From: CAVUPF01 sp963777915 | Lineage (GTDB): Bacteria; Actinomycetota; Thermoleophilia; Solirubrobacterales; 70-9 | Direction of reading: 5' to 3' | DNA: 64,000 nt | Assembly: GCA_963777915.1 (NCBI GenBank) | Contig: CAVZSH010000005.1 | Span: 992,001 to 1,056,000 of the forward strand | Shown: positions 9,040 to 17,411 of the stretch, piece by piece | Numbering within the stretch: position 1 is the stretch's first letter | Layout: each line of letters opens with the position of its first letter | The notes under the pieces: generated by a model | The model's input: only the letters and a program-made list of their open reading frames with translations | Told to the model about the DNA's origin: nothing | Databases searched by the model: none | Made by a program: the position numbers and the translations under genes

Positions 9040-9305
9040 AGAGCGCTTCGAGCGTCTCGATCAGGGCCAGGGATCTCGGTGATGGGCTCGCTCTTGGCGT
9101 TGGCGATAGTCGTGCAAGGCTCGCATCGCCTGGGCAAGGAGCGCCGCGTCGACGGCGGCAAAACCGCAGATGACTCCAGGGGAAACCATGCATTCTTGGT
9201 CGGACTTCGAGCCGCTCAGCGCAAGTCGCGTGTCAGGCTTGTGACACGCGGCCGAGGTGTCCATACGGGGGGCATTCGACTCCGGCGCGGCCCCTTCCTG
9301 GGGGC

Positions 9306-10519
9306 TCAGGGGCCGACGGGTGCCTGGGCGAGGCCGCCTGGGTTGGAGCCAACTCCCTCGCCAGCCCGTTTCTCGAGGGCGAGTCCGACCAGGGGGTAAA
9401 TCAGGGTCGAGAGCATCGCCGCGCCAACCAGCCCGGCGGCCGTCGAGGCTTTCATGTGGCCGGCGTTAACCGCCAGGGTCGTGATCGCAACAACCAAGGG
9501 CAGCTCGGTCGCCGAGTAGAAGGCAAGGGCGACCCGCTCGCGGCCGCTCAGCGCCCTGCGGTAGAGCAGCAGGGCCGGCGCCCCCCGCACCACCAAGAAG
9601 AGGCCGAAGAACATCACAAGCTTGGCCAGAGCGGTCGCCGAGCCTAGAGCCTGGAGGTCGAAGTTCATCCCGCTGACGACGAAGAAAAAGGGACGAAGAA
9701 CCCGAAGCCGACCGCGGTCAGCTTCGATTCAAACACCTCCAGCTCGTGTCCGGTCAGGGCCAACCTGGTGATCATCCCGGCGACGAAGCCGCCGAGCAGG
9801 ACGTCGAGGTGCAGCTGGCTGGCCAGGCCGACCAGGCCGAAGACCAGGACCACGGTGATGCGGACCGCAAGCTGGCTGCTCGACTCGAAGCTGCGCTGCA
9901 ACGCCGGCCAGCCCTTCCACATCAGGTCCATCGATACGATCGCCACGCCGACAGCAAGGGCAACGAAGGCGATCAGGATCGCCGCCTCCTGTAGCGGGTG
10001 GTCGGTCGAGAGGAAGATCGTTACCAAGAGGATCGGCCCGAACTCCCCAGCGGCGCCGGCCCCCAGCAGGTAGGTGCCGAACCTGCTCCGCAGGGTGCCG
10101 GTGTCGCGCATAATCGGGATCAGTGTCCCGATCGCCGTGGTGGCCATTGCCGAGCCGGTGTAGAGGACCGAATCGATGACGCCAGCCGCATAGAGCGCGC
10201 CTCCGATGCCGTATGCAAGCGCGACGGAGAGCAGCCAGCCGAATCCGCCTAACTCAAGCGGAGCACCGCGTATGCGCTCGAAGTTGATCTCATAGCCGGC
10301 GAAGTAGAAGAGCATCCCAAGCCCGAGGTTTGAGAAGAAGCGGCTGAATTCATCGGTGGCGGCGAGGCTGAAGCCGTGGGGGCCGATCAAGATCCCCAGC
10401 ACCAACTCGAGCACGACCACCGGCGGCGCGATCCGCCCTGGAAGTACCGTGACCGTGACTGCCGCGACCGCGGCGCTCAGCACGATCAGGAAGAACGATG
10501 CTGCGTCGACGTGGATCAC
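9306..10519 (-). pseudogene. CPA2 Na+/H+ (KefB-like) antiporter, split by a frameshift
   Basis: Two adjacent open frames together make one monovalent cation/proton antiporter membrane domain of about 400 residues. The upstream frame begins near the GTG at 10519 (VIHVDAASFFLIVLSAAVAAV) and carries the GPHGFSL and GAAGEFGPILLV motifs of the family; it breaks near 9680 at FGFFVPF, and the remaining helices continue from GMNFDLQALGS to 9306 in the next frame. Adding one base in the run gaagaaaaaggg restores FFVPFFFVVSGMNFDLQ, so a single 1-nt deletion in a homopolymer explains everything: either real inactivation or a sequencing error. It follows a second CPA2 antiporter in the same direction; the gene start is uncertain. 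Confidence 0.75.
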
Positions 10520-10557
10520 GTGAACGAGGGCGATCCTATGGCCGCAAGCAGTTGGAG

Positions 10558-12417
10558 CTAGGTGTCGGGCACGATCAGGACCGCGGCACCTGGAGGTGGA
10601 TCGACCCGTTGGGCGAGCAACTCCCATGAAGTTGCCGACAGCACACAGAGCTGCCCGGGCATGAGGGCCTGCGGATGGGTGGGTGTATCGGCCTCGCGGA
10701 CGGTGATCCGCCCGCCGCCGAGCCGGCGGGCAAGCTCAGTCGCCAGTCTGTTTGCCTCAGAGGCGCGCTCGACGCCATCCGCGTTCCCTCTAATCAACTC
10801 AACCACTCGGATCGAAGTTGCCTTGCCGACCAGTATCGCCACCGGCGACGCCAGCGCCGCGGCCACCGCCTCTCCAGCGCTGCCGAAGGCGGAGGCTCCC
10901 GAAACCGAAGGCTGCCCGACCAATACAAGAGAGGCTCGGGCCTCGGTGGCGGCGTTGACAACGCCTTCGGCGAGCGAGTCGTTGACGAGCAGCTTCGGCT
11001 CGGCGTCAAGGCCGGCGTCAAAACCGGCTGCCTCGACCTGGGCGAGGTCCCCATCGCTCGATTTGGCCTCCTGGCGCGAGCGGGCGAGGAGGCCGTGGAC
11101 CACGCCACCGTCGGGAGCAGCAATCCTGCCCGCGATTGCGAACCCGAGTGGAGCCTGGGCGGCATCTACAAGGGTGATGAGTATGCGTGCGCCCAGCCGC
11201 TCGGAGGCCGTCTGTGGCGGCGGCACGACCTTCACCGAGCGCTCGACGAGTAGCGTCCCGACCACGATCGAGGCGAGGATCAGGACCAGCGCCGCGTTGA
11301 CCACGGACTGGTCGAAGAGGCCGATGTCGTAGCCGACGATGGTCGCCGCCAGGGTCGCCGCTGCCTGGGGGATAGTCAATCCCAGCATCAAGACCGCCTG
11401 CGGACCGGAATACCCGAGCGCGACCCGGGCGAAGGCCGAGGCGATCGCCTTACCCCCGACGCTGGCCGCGATGAAGAGGCCGGCCAGCTTCAGCGTCTCG
11501 CCTTCGACCATCACGGCCGGATCGAGGAGCATGCCGACGGAGACGAGGAAGACAGGCACGAAGACCGCGGAGCCGAAGAAGTCGATGCGATCCATCAGCG
11601 GACCCTCGTTGGGCACCAGGCGGTTCAGCGCGAGCCCGGCGAAGAAGGCACCGACGATCGGCTCGATCCCGAAGATGTCCGCAACTGTCGCGGCGGCCAG
11701 GAAGGCGGCCACCGCGAGCAGGTAGCGGACGACTCGATCGGTGCCCAGGTAGCGGAATGCCAGCCGCACCAACCGCGGCAGAAGACCGATCGTGAAGATC
11801 AGCAACACGGTCAGGCCGAGGACTATCTGCAGCGCGATCGATGCCCCCGAGCCACCCTCGAGCTGGGAGCCCGAGACGCCCGCGAGGACGATCAGCGCCG
11901 CGGTATCTGTGAGGACCGTCGCCCCGACCGCTGTTGCCACGCCGCGGTCGGCCGAGAGGCCCGCGGAGCGCGCGGCGGGATAGAGCAGCAGCGTATGGGA
12001 GGAGAGAAGCGCTCCCAGCAGCAGCGCCGCCGGAGCGGTCCAGCCCAAGGCGAGGCCGATCGCGGTGCCGAACGCCATCGGCAGCAGGAAGGTCACGATC
12101 CCGAAGGTGATGACGGCGCTGCGGTGGACTCGGACCAGGGTGAGATCGAGCTCGACCCCCGCGACGAACATCAGGTAGAGCAGCCCAAGTTGCCCGAGGT
12201 CCGGGACCGTCGTGTTGCCGGCGCCAATCAGGTTGAGCCCGTAGGGGCCGATCACGAAGCCGCCGAGCAGCAGCCCGATGATGCCCGGGACGCGGGCCCG
12301 CCGCATCAGCGGCGGGCCGACGATGACTACGACGAACAGCACCAGGAACTCCCAGGCGGACCCGCTCGGAGACTTGAGCGTGATCGCGGCAAGGCTGTGC
12401 AAGGCGGGCAACATCAT
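10558..12417 (-). CDS. CPA2 cation:proton antiporter with UspA-like C-terminus
   Basis: A 619-residue protein. Residues about 20-390 form the Na+/H+ exchanger domain with some twelve helices (motifs GLLLGGFVIGPYGL near the start, LLGALLSSHTLLLYPAARSAGL, and GAFFAGLALNRLVP). The last 215 residues are soluble and look like a universal stress protein/nucleotide-binding domain (ILITLVDAAQAPLGFAIAGRIAA, ARASLVLVGQPSVSGASAFG). It should exchange K+ or Na+ for protons across the cytoplasmic membrane, with the tail regulating activity. Its start overlaps the stop of the solute-binding protein gene by 4 bp (ATGA), so the two are coupled. Confidence 0.88.
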   Translation of the reverse strand: MMLPALHSLAAITLKSPSGSAWEFLVLFVVVIVGPPLMRRARVPGIIGLLLGGFVIGPYGLNLIGAGNTTVPDLGQLGLLYLMFVAGVELDLTLVRVHRSAVITFGIVTFLLPMAFGTAIGLALGWTAPAALLLGALLSSHTLLLYPAARSAGLSADRGVATAVGATVLTDTAALIVLAGVSGSQLEGGSGASIALQIVLGLTVLLIFTIGLLPRLVRLAFRYLGTDRVVRYLLAVAAFLAAATVADIFGIEPIVGAFFAGLALNRLVPNEGPLMDRIDFFGSAVFVPVFLVSVGMLLDPAVMVEGETLKLAGLFIAASVGGKAIASAFARVALGYSGPQAVLMLGLTIPQAAATLAATIVGYDIGLFDQSVVNAALVLILASIVVGTLLVERSVKVVPPPQTASERLGARILITLVDAAQAPLGFAIAGRIAAPDGGVVHGLLARSRQEAKSSDGDLAQVEAAGFDAGLDAEPKLLVNDSLAEGVVNAATEARASLVLVGQPSVSGASAFGSAGEAVAAALASPVAILVGKATSIRVVELIRGNADGVERASEANRLATELARRLGGGRITVREADTPTHPQALMPGQLCVLSATSWELLAQRVDPPPGAAVLIVPDT

Positions 12418-13316
12418 CGCGTGGTCTGCAAGAGCGGGATCGCCGATTCGGCGTTGGCTGCATCGCTGCCCACCCAGCGGTTCAAGAGCTTTTCGATCGT
12501 TCCGTCAGCGGTGAAGGCGCGGATCGCCGAATCGACCGCCTGGCGGTTGGGGGAGCCCTTGGGCAGAGCGACTGATATCGCCTCGTGTTCGGGCAGCTGG
12601 GCCACCGCTTCGAGGCGACCTCCCGAAAGCCGCGCGGTCGCAACCGCGAGCGGGAGATCGAACATCACCGCGTCGATCTTGCCAGCGTCAAGCGCGGCGA
12701 GCATTTCTTGTTGGCCGTCGAAGAGCACGGCCGGACGCTCGGGGGTGATCGATTCGGAGATGTCTTCTACGAAAGTGGTCGAGCGCACGGCTCCCCATCG
12801 CAGTTCCTGGGCAGCGGCCAGGTCCGGCACTTCGGTCCCGCTGCGAACGACCACTGTCGGCGCGGCTTTCAGGTAGGGGGCGGAGAATTCGAGGTAGCGT
12901 TCGCGTTGGGCAGTGGGGGTGATCAGGTCCAGCCCGATGTCGGCGCCGCCGAGGTGCCCTTCCACGATCCGGTGGAAGTGAACGATCCGGATGCGTACGG
13001 TACCGAGGTCAAAGCGAGCGGCAAATTCCCGCGCCAGCTCGTACTCGAAGCCGCCGGTCGGATCGCCCGGTGTCCCTTCCCAGAAGCCCGCGCTCGGCAC
13101 TGCCGCCGTGGCCACCGTGAGCACCCCGGGCTGAGTGGTAGCGAAAGTCCCTGCTGATGCCGCGATCGAGCCACAGCCAGCCGCCGCGGCGAGGAGGAAG
13201 GCCACGAGTAGCGCCGCGGTGAGCGGTCTATGACGGTGGTGGGCCAGCGACCATCGCCCAAGGGCCTGCGTTGAGAGCATCCGGCGATCGTATGGGGGGA
13301 GGGAGAGGGTTGCCAA
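12414..13316 (-). CDS. Solute-binding lipoprotein, SBP_bac_3 family
   Basis: A 300-residue exported protein. A basic N-terminus is followed by a hydrophobic stretch ending LLAAAAGCGS, a plausible lipoprotein signal with the lipidated Cys in AAGC. The mature part has the family-3 periplasmic-binding fold: VLTVATAAVPSAGFWEGTPGDPTGGFEYELAREFAARF at the start and PTAQRERYLEFSAPYLKAAPTVVV in lobe 1, then KIDAVMFDLPLAVA. Family members deliver polar amino acids to ABC permeases, but no permease or ATPase gene is nearby; instead it sits, coupled by ATGA, between two cation antiporter genes. It may serve as an extracytoplasmic sensor or an orphan binding protein. Confidence 0.82.
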   Translation of the reverse strand: MATLSLPPYDRRMLSTQALGRWSLAHHRHRPLTAALLVAFLLAAAAGCGSIAASAGTFATTQPGVLTVATAAVPSAGFWEGTPGDPTGGFEYELAREFAARFDLGTVRIRIVHFHRIVEGHLGGADIGLDLITPTAQRERYLEFSAPYLKAAPTVVVRSGTEVPDLAAAQELRWGAVRSTTFVEDISESITPERPAVLFDGQQEMLAALDAGKIDAVMFDLPLAVATARLSGGRLEAVAQLPEHEAISVALPKGSPNRQAVDSAIRAFTADGTIEKLLNRWVGSDAANAESAIPLLQTTR

Positions 13317-13325
13317 TCTGCCCGG

Positions 13326-14273
13326 CTAGGCGGCGCTCCACACCTGCACGGCAACAAAGACCACATACAACAGGATCAGCAAGCCGCCGCCTCCGCGACC
13401 CGATCCGCGCCTAGGAGTGAGAAGCAGGAGCGCCACGAGAGTCATCACGATCAACCAGGCGAGATCGAAGCGGACGAGCCCCGAGGCGGGCTCAAGTCCA
13501 ATCAGCAGAGCTGGCACCATTACCCCGCCGAGCAGGTTGATCGTATTGCTGTTCAGACTCTCGCTGACCAGGGCGGCACCGCGATGGCTGGCGCCAAGTC
13601 GGACGGCCGTATACGCGTTCGGCAGGCTGGTGAGGATCGCCAAGATCAGGACGCCGACCAAAGCGGTGGGAAGGTGCCATTGATCAGCCAACGATAGGGC
13701 CGAGCGCACCATGCCCTCACTTCCCGCCACGATCAGTCCCACCGCGAGGAGGATTGTCGAGGTCAGGCGCCAGATCGGAGTCTGGCGGAAGCGGTGCGCT
13801 ATGGGCCCGGCGACGCGGCCGGGTTTCGGCGGGCGCCGAACCAACAGCAAGAGGTATGGGACCAGGACCGCGGCAAGCGCCAGCAGGGCAAGGGCCGGAG
13901 CCAATAGCTCGAGGACCACGCCGGCTGCCAGCAGGGCGGCAAGCAGGCCCACCGCGCCCTCCACGGCTAAGGAGCGTCGTTCGATGCGAACCGAGCCGGC
14001 CAAGAGTGCGCTGAGGCCGATCATAGCTGCCAGGTTGAAGGCGTTTGAGCCGAGCACGATGCCGAGGCTGACGCTTTTGGCGCCCTTGGCCAGAGCGATT
14101 AGCGCCGAGGAGATCTCAGGCGCATCCGCAGCAAGAGCGGTGAGCAGCCCGACCAGGGCCTCCGGCAGGCCCAGGCGAGGGGCAAGATGGTCGAGCCGGT
14201 CGGCAAAGGAGGACGCCGCGCCTAGGGTCAGGAGGACGGAGAGAGCGAAGACCGCACTGGCGAGAATTGGCAT
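13326..14273 (-). CDS. CaCA-family sodium/calcium exchanger
   Basis: A 315-residue membrane protein with about ten helices and the two inverted alpha-repeats of the Ca2+/cation antiporter superfamily: ALAADAPEISSALIALAKGAKSVSLGIVLGSNAFNLAAMIG in the first half (residues about 45-90) and ILTSLPNAYTAVRLGASHRGAALVSESLNSNTINLLGG in the second. The acidic GSNAFN/ADAPE and LNSNTIN positions line the ion path. It probably extrudes Ca2+ or exchanges K+/Na+ at the cytoplasmic membrane. It is 9 bp upstream of the solute-binding lipoprotein gene in the same direction and seems to lead an antiporter operon. Confidence 0.87.
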   Translation of the reverse strand: MPILASAVFALSVLLTLGAASSFADRLDHLAPRLGLPEALVGLLTALAADAPEISSALIALAKGAKSVSLGIVLGSNAFNLAAMIGLSALLAGSVRIERRSLAVEGAVGLLAALLAAGVVLELLAPALALLALAAVLVPYLLLLVRRPPKPGRVAGPIAHRFRQTPIWRLTSTILLAVGLIVAGSEGMVRSALSLADQWHLPTALVGVLILAILTSLPNAYTAVRLGASHRGAALVSESLNSNTINLLGGVMVPALLIGLEPASGLVRFDLAWLIVMTLVALLLLTPRRGSGRGGGGLLILLYVVFVAVQVWSAA

Positions 14274-14624
14274 CGGAGATCTGGGGTCGGCGACATGGCG
14301 CCGACCAGACTTCCCGGCTCACCTGTGTCCAGCGTACTTATGTCCGGGGTCAGCTTCGTGCCAACGCCGACGTAATGCGCGAAGTTATCCCTGACAGTAG
14401 GCGGGCAATCAGCCATCAGACCGCCCTCAGCTACGGAAAAAGCCCCAGAAAAACCGTCCGCAGCCACTTCGCCTCACAGAGCGGTTTGAGCCCTTTGGAC
14501 GCAGCCGACCACGCCCCCCCACCATGTGTGAGGACGTGGTCGGCTGCGTCGTCGGGCAAGGAGTGAAAGGAGGCGAAGTGGCTGCGGGGTATCGGCACTA
14601 GGTCGGTGAGCGTCATAGGAGTAG
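14274..14624. other. Intergenic region at the left edge of module A
   Basis: No gene is seen. A 7-bp dyad (gtcggcg/cgccgac at 14286-14305) lies just upstream of the CaCA gene, followed by gtgtccagcgtacttatgtccgggg, a short direct repeat of tgtcc that resembles some insertion-element ends. The right half holds the nested palindrome described separately, and aggag 5 nt before the ATG at 14625 is the ribosome binding site of the first gene of the module. Confidence 0.55.
14458..14587. repeat. Nested 130-bp palindrome of module A
   Basis: Two perfect inverted repeats are nested: an outer 18-bp pair (ccgcagccacttcgcctc at 14458-14475, complement at 14570-14587) and an inner 16-bp pair (gacgcagccgaccacg at 14498-14513, complement at 14535-14550) with a 21-nt loop. 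The inner core gcagccgaccacg recurs as part of the palindrome at 31377-31455, next to the homologous protein of island B. It lies 37 bp upstream of the replication-relaxation gene and could be its binding site, an origin, or an attenuator; it lacks a T-run. Confidence 0.85.
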
Positions 14625-15431
14625 ATGCCAGGAGGAAAAAGGACAGAGCGGGTAAGCGAGAGGGATCTTGAGGTTCTGGAGTTTGTGGCGAGGTTTGGGA
14701 TGGTCCCTAGGCATGTTGTGGCGCTGTGGTCAGAGACTGGGAGGGCGGTCACGTATGCGAGGGTGCGGCGCTTGCGGGAGGCCGGGCTTCTTGAGGTGTG
14801 GCCGGGAATCGGTGAGATCGGCAGACTGCTTCTCTGTACCCGGCGGGGCCTGCGGGTGATCCACCGCAATGAGCTCAGCACGCCGAGCTTCTCCCCGGCG
14901 ACCCTTTACCACTCCGCGGTCGCTGCCCGGATCGCCGCCCAGCTCGAAGTCTCCGGGCGGCGGGTTCTCTCCGAGCGCGAGATCCTCGCCGCCGAGCGGC
15001 TGTCGGGGGAGCGGCTTTACTCGATCGAGCTGCGCCGTGACCGCAAGCACCGCCCCGACCTGATCCTGCTCGGCTACCCCAACGAGGCGATCGAGGTCGA
15101 GCTGACCAGCAAGGGAACCAGCCGCCTCGACGGCCTGGTCCGGGCCTGGCGGCGCTCGCTCAACGAAAAGCAGCTTGGCTGCGTGCGTTACCTCTGCTCA
15201 CCACAAGCGCTTCCCTGCATCAAGCGCGCCGTGCGGCGGACCATCGCCGAGGAGTTCGTCGGGGTCGAGCCGCTGGAGCTGCGCGATGGCATCCTCGGGC
15301 TCAGCTCCGCCTCGCCGGCTCTGCGGGGTGACGAGCTGAGTCGGCAGGGCGCCGAGCGCCTCGCGCGACAGGCGGAGCGCTCGCGCGAGAGCCGTTTCGA
15401 CTTGGCGGTGGAGAGGCCGAGCTATGGCTAG
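14625..15431 (+). CDS. Replication-relaxation family protein
   Basis: A 268-residue protein of the family named for plasmid replication-relaxation factors. The N-terminal third is a winged-helix-like domain (DLEVLEFVARFGMVPRHVVALW, TYARVRRLREAGLLEVWPG). The central part has RPDLILLGYPNEAIEVELTSK: an acidic residue followed by E-x-E, the layout of PD-(D/E)xK-like nuclease folds though with Glu in place of the final Lys, which sits at +3. Start codon ATG is preceded by aggag. It has a homologue at 30528-31238 (RLxRLIRAWR and IEVELTxK shared). It leads mobile module A, with the serine recombinase downstream. The C-terminus reads ERPSYG and seems changed relative to the homologue. Confidence 0.78.
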   Translation: MPGGKRTERVSERDLEVLEFVARFGMVPRHVVALWSETGRAVTYARVRRLREAGLLEVWPGIGEIGRLLLCTRRGLRVIHRNELSTPSFSPATLYHSAVAARIAAQLEVSGRRVLSEREILAAERLSGERLYSIELRRDRKHRPDLILLGYPNEAIEVELTSKGTSRLDGLVRAWRRSLNEKQLGCVRYLCSPQALPCIKRAVRRTIAEEFVGVEPLELRDGILGLSSASPALRGDELSRQGAERLARQAERSRESRFDLAVERPSYG

Positions 15432-15486
15432 GAAGCTCGCCACGTCGATCCTGCGGATCGCGATCGGCGAGGCGGTGTCGCGGTGA
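15424..15486 (+). CDS. 20-codon ORF carrying the homologue's C-terminal tail
   Basis: ATG at 15424 overlaps the end of the replication-relaxation gene in another frame and reads MARKLATSILRIAIGEAVSR. Its last codons lie in a 31-bp segment (15457-15487) identical to the 3' end of the homologous gene in island B (30527-30557), where the same bases encode the true C-terminus IAIGEAVSR. It is more likely a displaced tail left by a frameshift or recombination than a separate functional gene. Confidence 0.4.
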   Translation: MARKLATSILRIAIGEAVSR

Positions 15487-15487
15487 C
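15457..15487 (+). repeat. 31-bp segment identical to island B
   Basis: These 31 bases are identical, in inverted orientation in the window, to 30527-30557. In both modules the segment ends at the GTGAC where a small ORF begins, immediately after the stop of a replication-relaxation reading frame. Outside the segment the two modules diverge at the DNA level. Confidence 0.85.
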
Positions 15488-15728
15488 GCGCAGCGCCGCG
15501 ACACCGCCCGAGGCGGTCGTCGTCGCTACACACAGAACACAGGGTGCCAACCCCCGCATAGAGATCACCCCCAGCAGGGCCCAGTACAAGCAGCTCTGCC
15601 GCGACCTCGCGAAGCTCCGCAAAACGGGGGCCACCTCGCACACCGCCGCGATCGTTCAAGCCGTCCACGCCGCCGCCGCGGGACGTATCCTGGGCTATGA
15701 CCAAAACGAAAAGCCGGGCAGCGCATAA
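15483..15728 (+). CDS. Small protein of module A, unknown
   Basis: An 81-residue ORF starting with GTG at 15483, overlapping the preceding TGA as GTGA, with a gagg about 10 nt upstream. It is alanine-rich with a likely helical segment (ITPSRAQYKQLCRDLAKLRKTG, SHTAAIVQAVHAAAAGRIL). No family is recognised. Its location between the replication-relaxation gene and the recombinase, same strand, with coupling at the start and 36 bp before the next gene, suggests a real component of the module, perhaps a small accessory DNA-binding factor. Confidence 0.55.
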   Translation: MTRSAATPPEAVVVATHRTQGANPRIEITPSRAQYKQLCRDLAKLRKTGATSHTAAIVQAVHAAAAGRILGYDQNEKPGSA

Positions 15729-15764
15729 ACCGCTCCCGGCATGGCAACAGGAGGTTGAGTCCTG

Positions 15765-17378
15765 ATGCAAGAGAAGCCTAACGTCGTCGCAACCGACGAC
15801 GTTGTGATCTTCGGGGCAAAGTCAAGTCCCGACCCCCACGAGAGCATCCCCGGCCAGATTGAGGATTGCGAGGCATTTGCCAAGACCGAGGGCTTGCACG
15901 TCGTCGCCACCTACTCCGACGAGAACGCGAGCGCATATAGCGCTGACCGAGGGCCGGGGCTCGCCGCCGCGCTGACTCACGCAAAGCGCCTTCAATGCAG
16001 CCTGCTTGTCTGGCACAGTGACCGACTGGCGCGCGGGGACGGCAAACAGGCGCGCCATCTAGTCGAGCTGTTTTTCGAGTGCCGCCGCGCTGGGGTAACG
16101 CTGCGCAGCGTGCAGGACGACCACACATTTGGCGACGTGGCTTACATCGCCATGATGGGACAGCGCGCCCACGAGGACAGCCGCCGCAAGGGGCTCGGGT
16201 CCAAGAAAGGACTGGCGAAACGCCGCGCTGATGGCGGCTACATCGGCCGACCTCTCTATGGCTACGTACTCGGGCCGGATGCCGACGACCCTGATCCGCG
16301 GGCGCTCATCCTGCACCCTGAACCCGCCGAGGCTGCGGTGGTGGATCGGATGGCTAGCGAATTGCTGGCCGGGCAGACACAGGCGGCGATTGCGAGAGCC
16401 GCAAACGACGACCACATCCCGACCAAGCGCGGCACTGGCAGGTGGCATCAATCCACCGTCAGGCGGCTTCTCCGAAACCCTGCCATCGCCGGCTTGATCC
16501 GGGGGACCGACGGTGCGCTGATCGAAGCCACGCACCCATCGATTGTCGAGCGGGAGAAGTGGGATCAGATCCAAGTGCTGCTGAACACGGGCTCATGCCG
16601 AGAGTCCCGCGGACGGCCTGCGCCGCACCTACTCCAGAGGGGCTTCCTGCGCTGCGGGGAGTGCGGACGAGCGATGGTGCCGCGATCCGAAGGCGATCGG
16701 TACCGCTGCCACGGTCGCGCCCAGGACGGCACCTCGTGCTCGATGCCGCCAATACCCAGACGCCATGTCGACGAGGCGATCTTCGCCTACTTCGCAGAGG
16801 CGAGCCTCGATCTAGACGCCACCCGCGAGCGGCTTCGCGAGGCCGTCAACCAACGGGTCGCAGGGGCCAGGTCAATGCTCCATAGCGCTGAGCGCGCCGC
16901 TCAGCGCGCCGAGGAGGCTCTCGCCAGGGTGCGGAGCGATTACAAGAGAGGCGCTCTGCCAGTTGACGACTGGCTCACATTCAAGGCCGAGTTGGAGTCC
17001 GAGCTGGCGGGCGCCGCCGCCGAGCGCGACCGGCTCGCCGAGCAGTTGGCCGAGGCCGAGGCTGGCACGAAGATCAACGACGCCGAGCAGGAGGTGCTTG
17101 AGCGCCTAGCCGCGATTCGCGCCGCGATAGCCGGGCGGGTCGCCGGCGCCGAGGGTGTTGACGCGGTACGGGCGAGACTGCTGGGACTGTTTGACAGTTT
17201 CGTGCTGCACCGCGGCATACCCTCAAAAGCCCATGTCGAGTTGATCGGCAACGAGCGTTGGATTGAGCCTGTGCCGAGCCAGCACGCCATCGAGGGCTAT
17301 GACGAGCAACTGCGTCCGGTGCTGGCGCGCAAACCGCTTGAACAAGCGGCAAACAATTATGCGCTAGTCACCGTGTGA
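15765..17378 (+). CDS. Large serine recombinase of module A
   Basis: A 537-residue recombinase. Residues 1-150 are the resolvase catalytic domain: the nucleophile region is IFGAKSSPDPHESIPGQ (candidate Ser20/21), and HSDRLARG holds the conserved Asp-Arg...Arg. The recombinase domain follows (KGLAKRRADGGYIGRPLYGY; AAIARAANDDHIPTKRGTGRWHQSTVRRLLRNPAIAG), then a zinc ribbon (LRCGECGRAM ... YRCHGRAQDGTSC) and a coiled coil (about 380-450). In the YxRxS motif the usual Arg is Lys and the Tyr is Phe, which might lower activity. It would integrate and excise module A. An aggagg lies upstream but about 11 nt from the ATG. Confidence 0.88.
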   Translation: MQEKPNVVATDDVVIFGAKSSPDPHESIPGQIEDCEAFAKTEGLHVVATYSDENASAYSADRGPGLAAALTHAKRLQCSLLVWHSDRLARGDGKQARHLVELFFECRRAGVTLRSVQDDHTFGDVAYIAMMGQRAHEDSRRKGLGSKKGLAKRRADGGYIGRPLYGYVLGPDADDPDPRALILHPEPAEAAVVDRMASELLAGQTQAAIARAANDDHIPTKRGTGRWHQSTVRRLLRNPAIAGLIRGTDGALIEATHPSIVEREKWDQIQVLLNTGSCRESRGRPAPHLLQRGFLRCGECGRAMVPRSEGDRYRCHGRAQDGTSCSMPPIPRRHVDEAIFAYFAEASLDLDATRERLREAVNQRVAGARSMLHSAERAAQRAEEALARVRSDYKRGALPVDDWLTFKAELESELAGAAAERDRLAEQLAEAEAGTKINDAEQEVLERLAAIRAAIAGRVAGAEGVDAVRARLLGLFDSFVLHRGIPSKAHVELIGNERWIEPVPSQHAIEGYDEQLRPVLARKPLEQAANNYALVTV

Positions 17379-17411
17379 GACTACCCCGCGCAGCAGGCTG
17401 GCAAGCCGACT

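Noticed and set aside
14335..14360. End of another insertion sequence (tgtcc repeats near gtgtccagcgtacttatgtccgggg)
   Set aside because: Only one copy is seen, with no transposase or matching end in the window.
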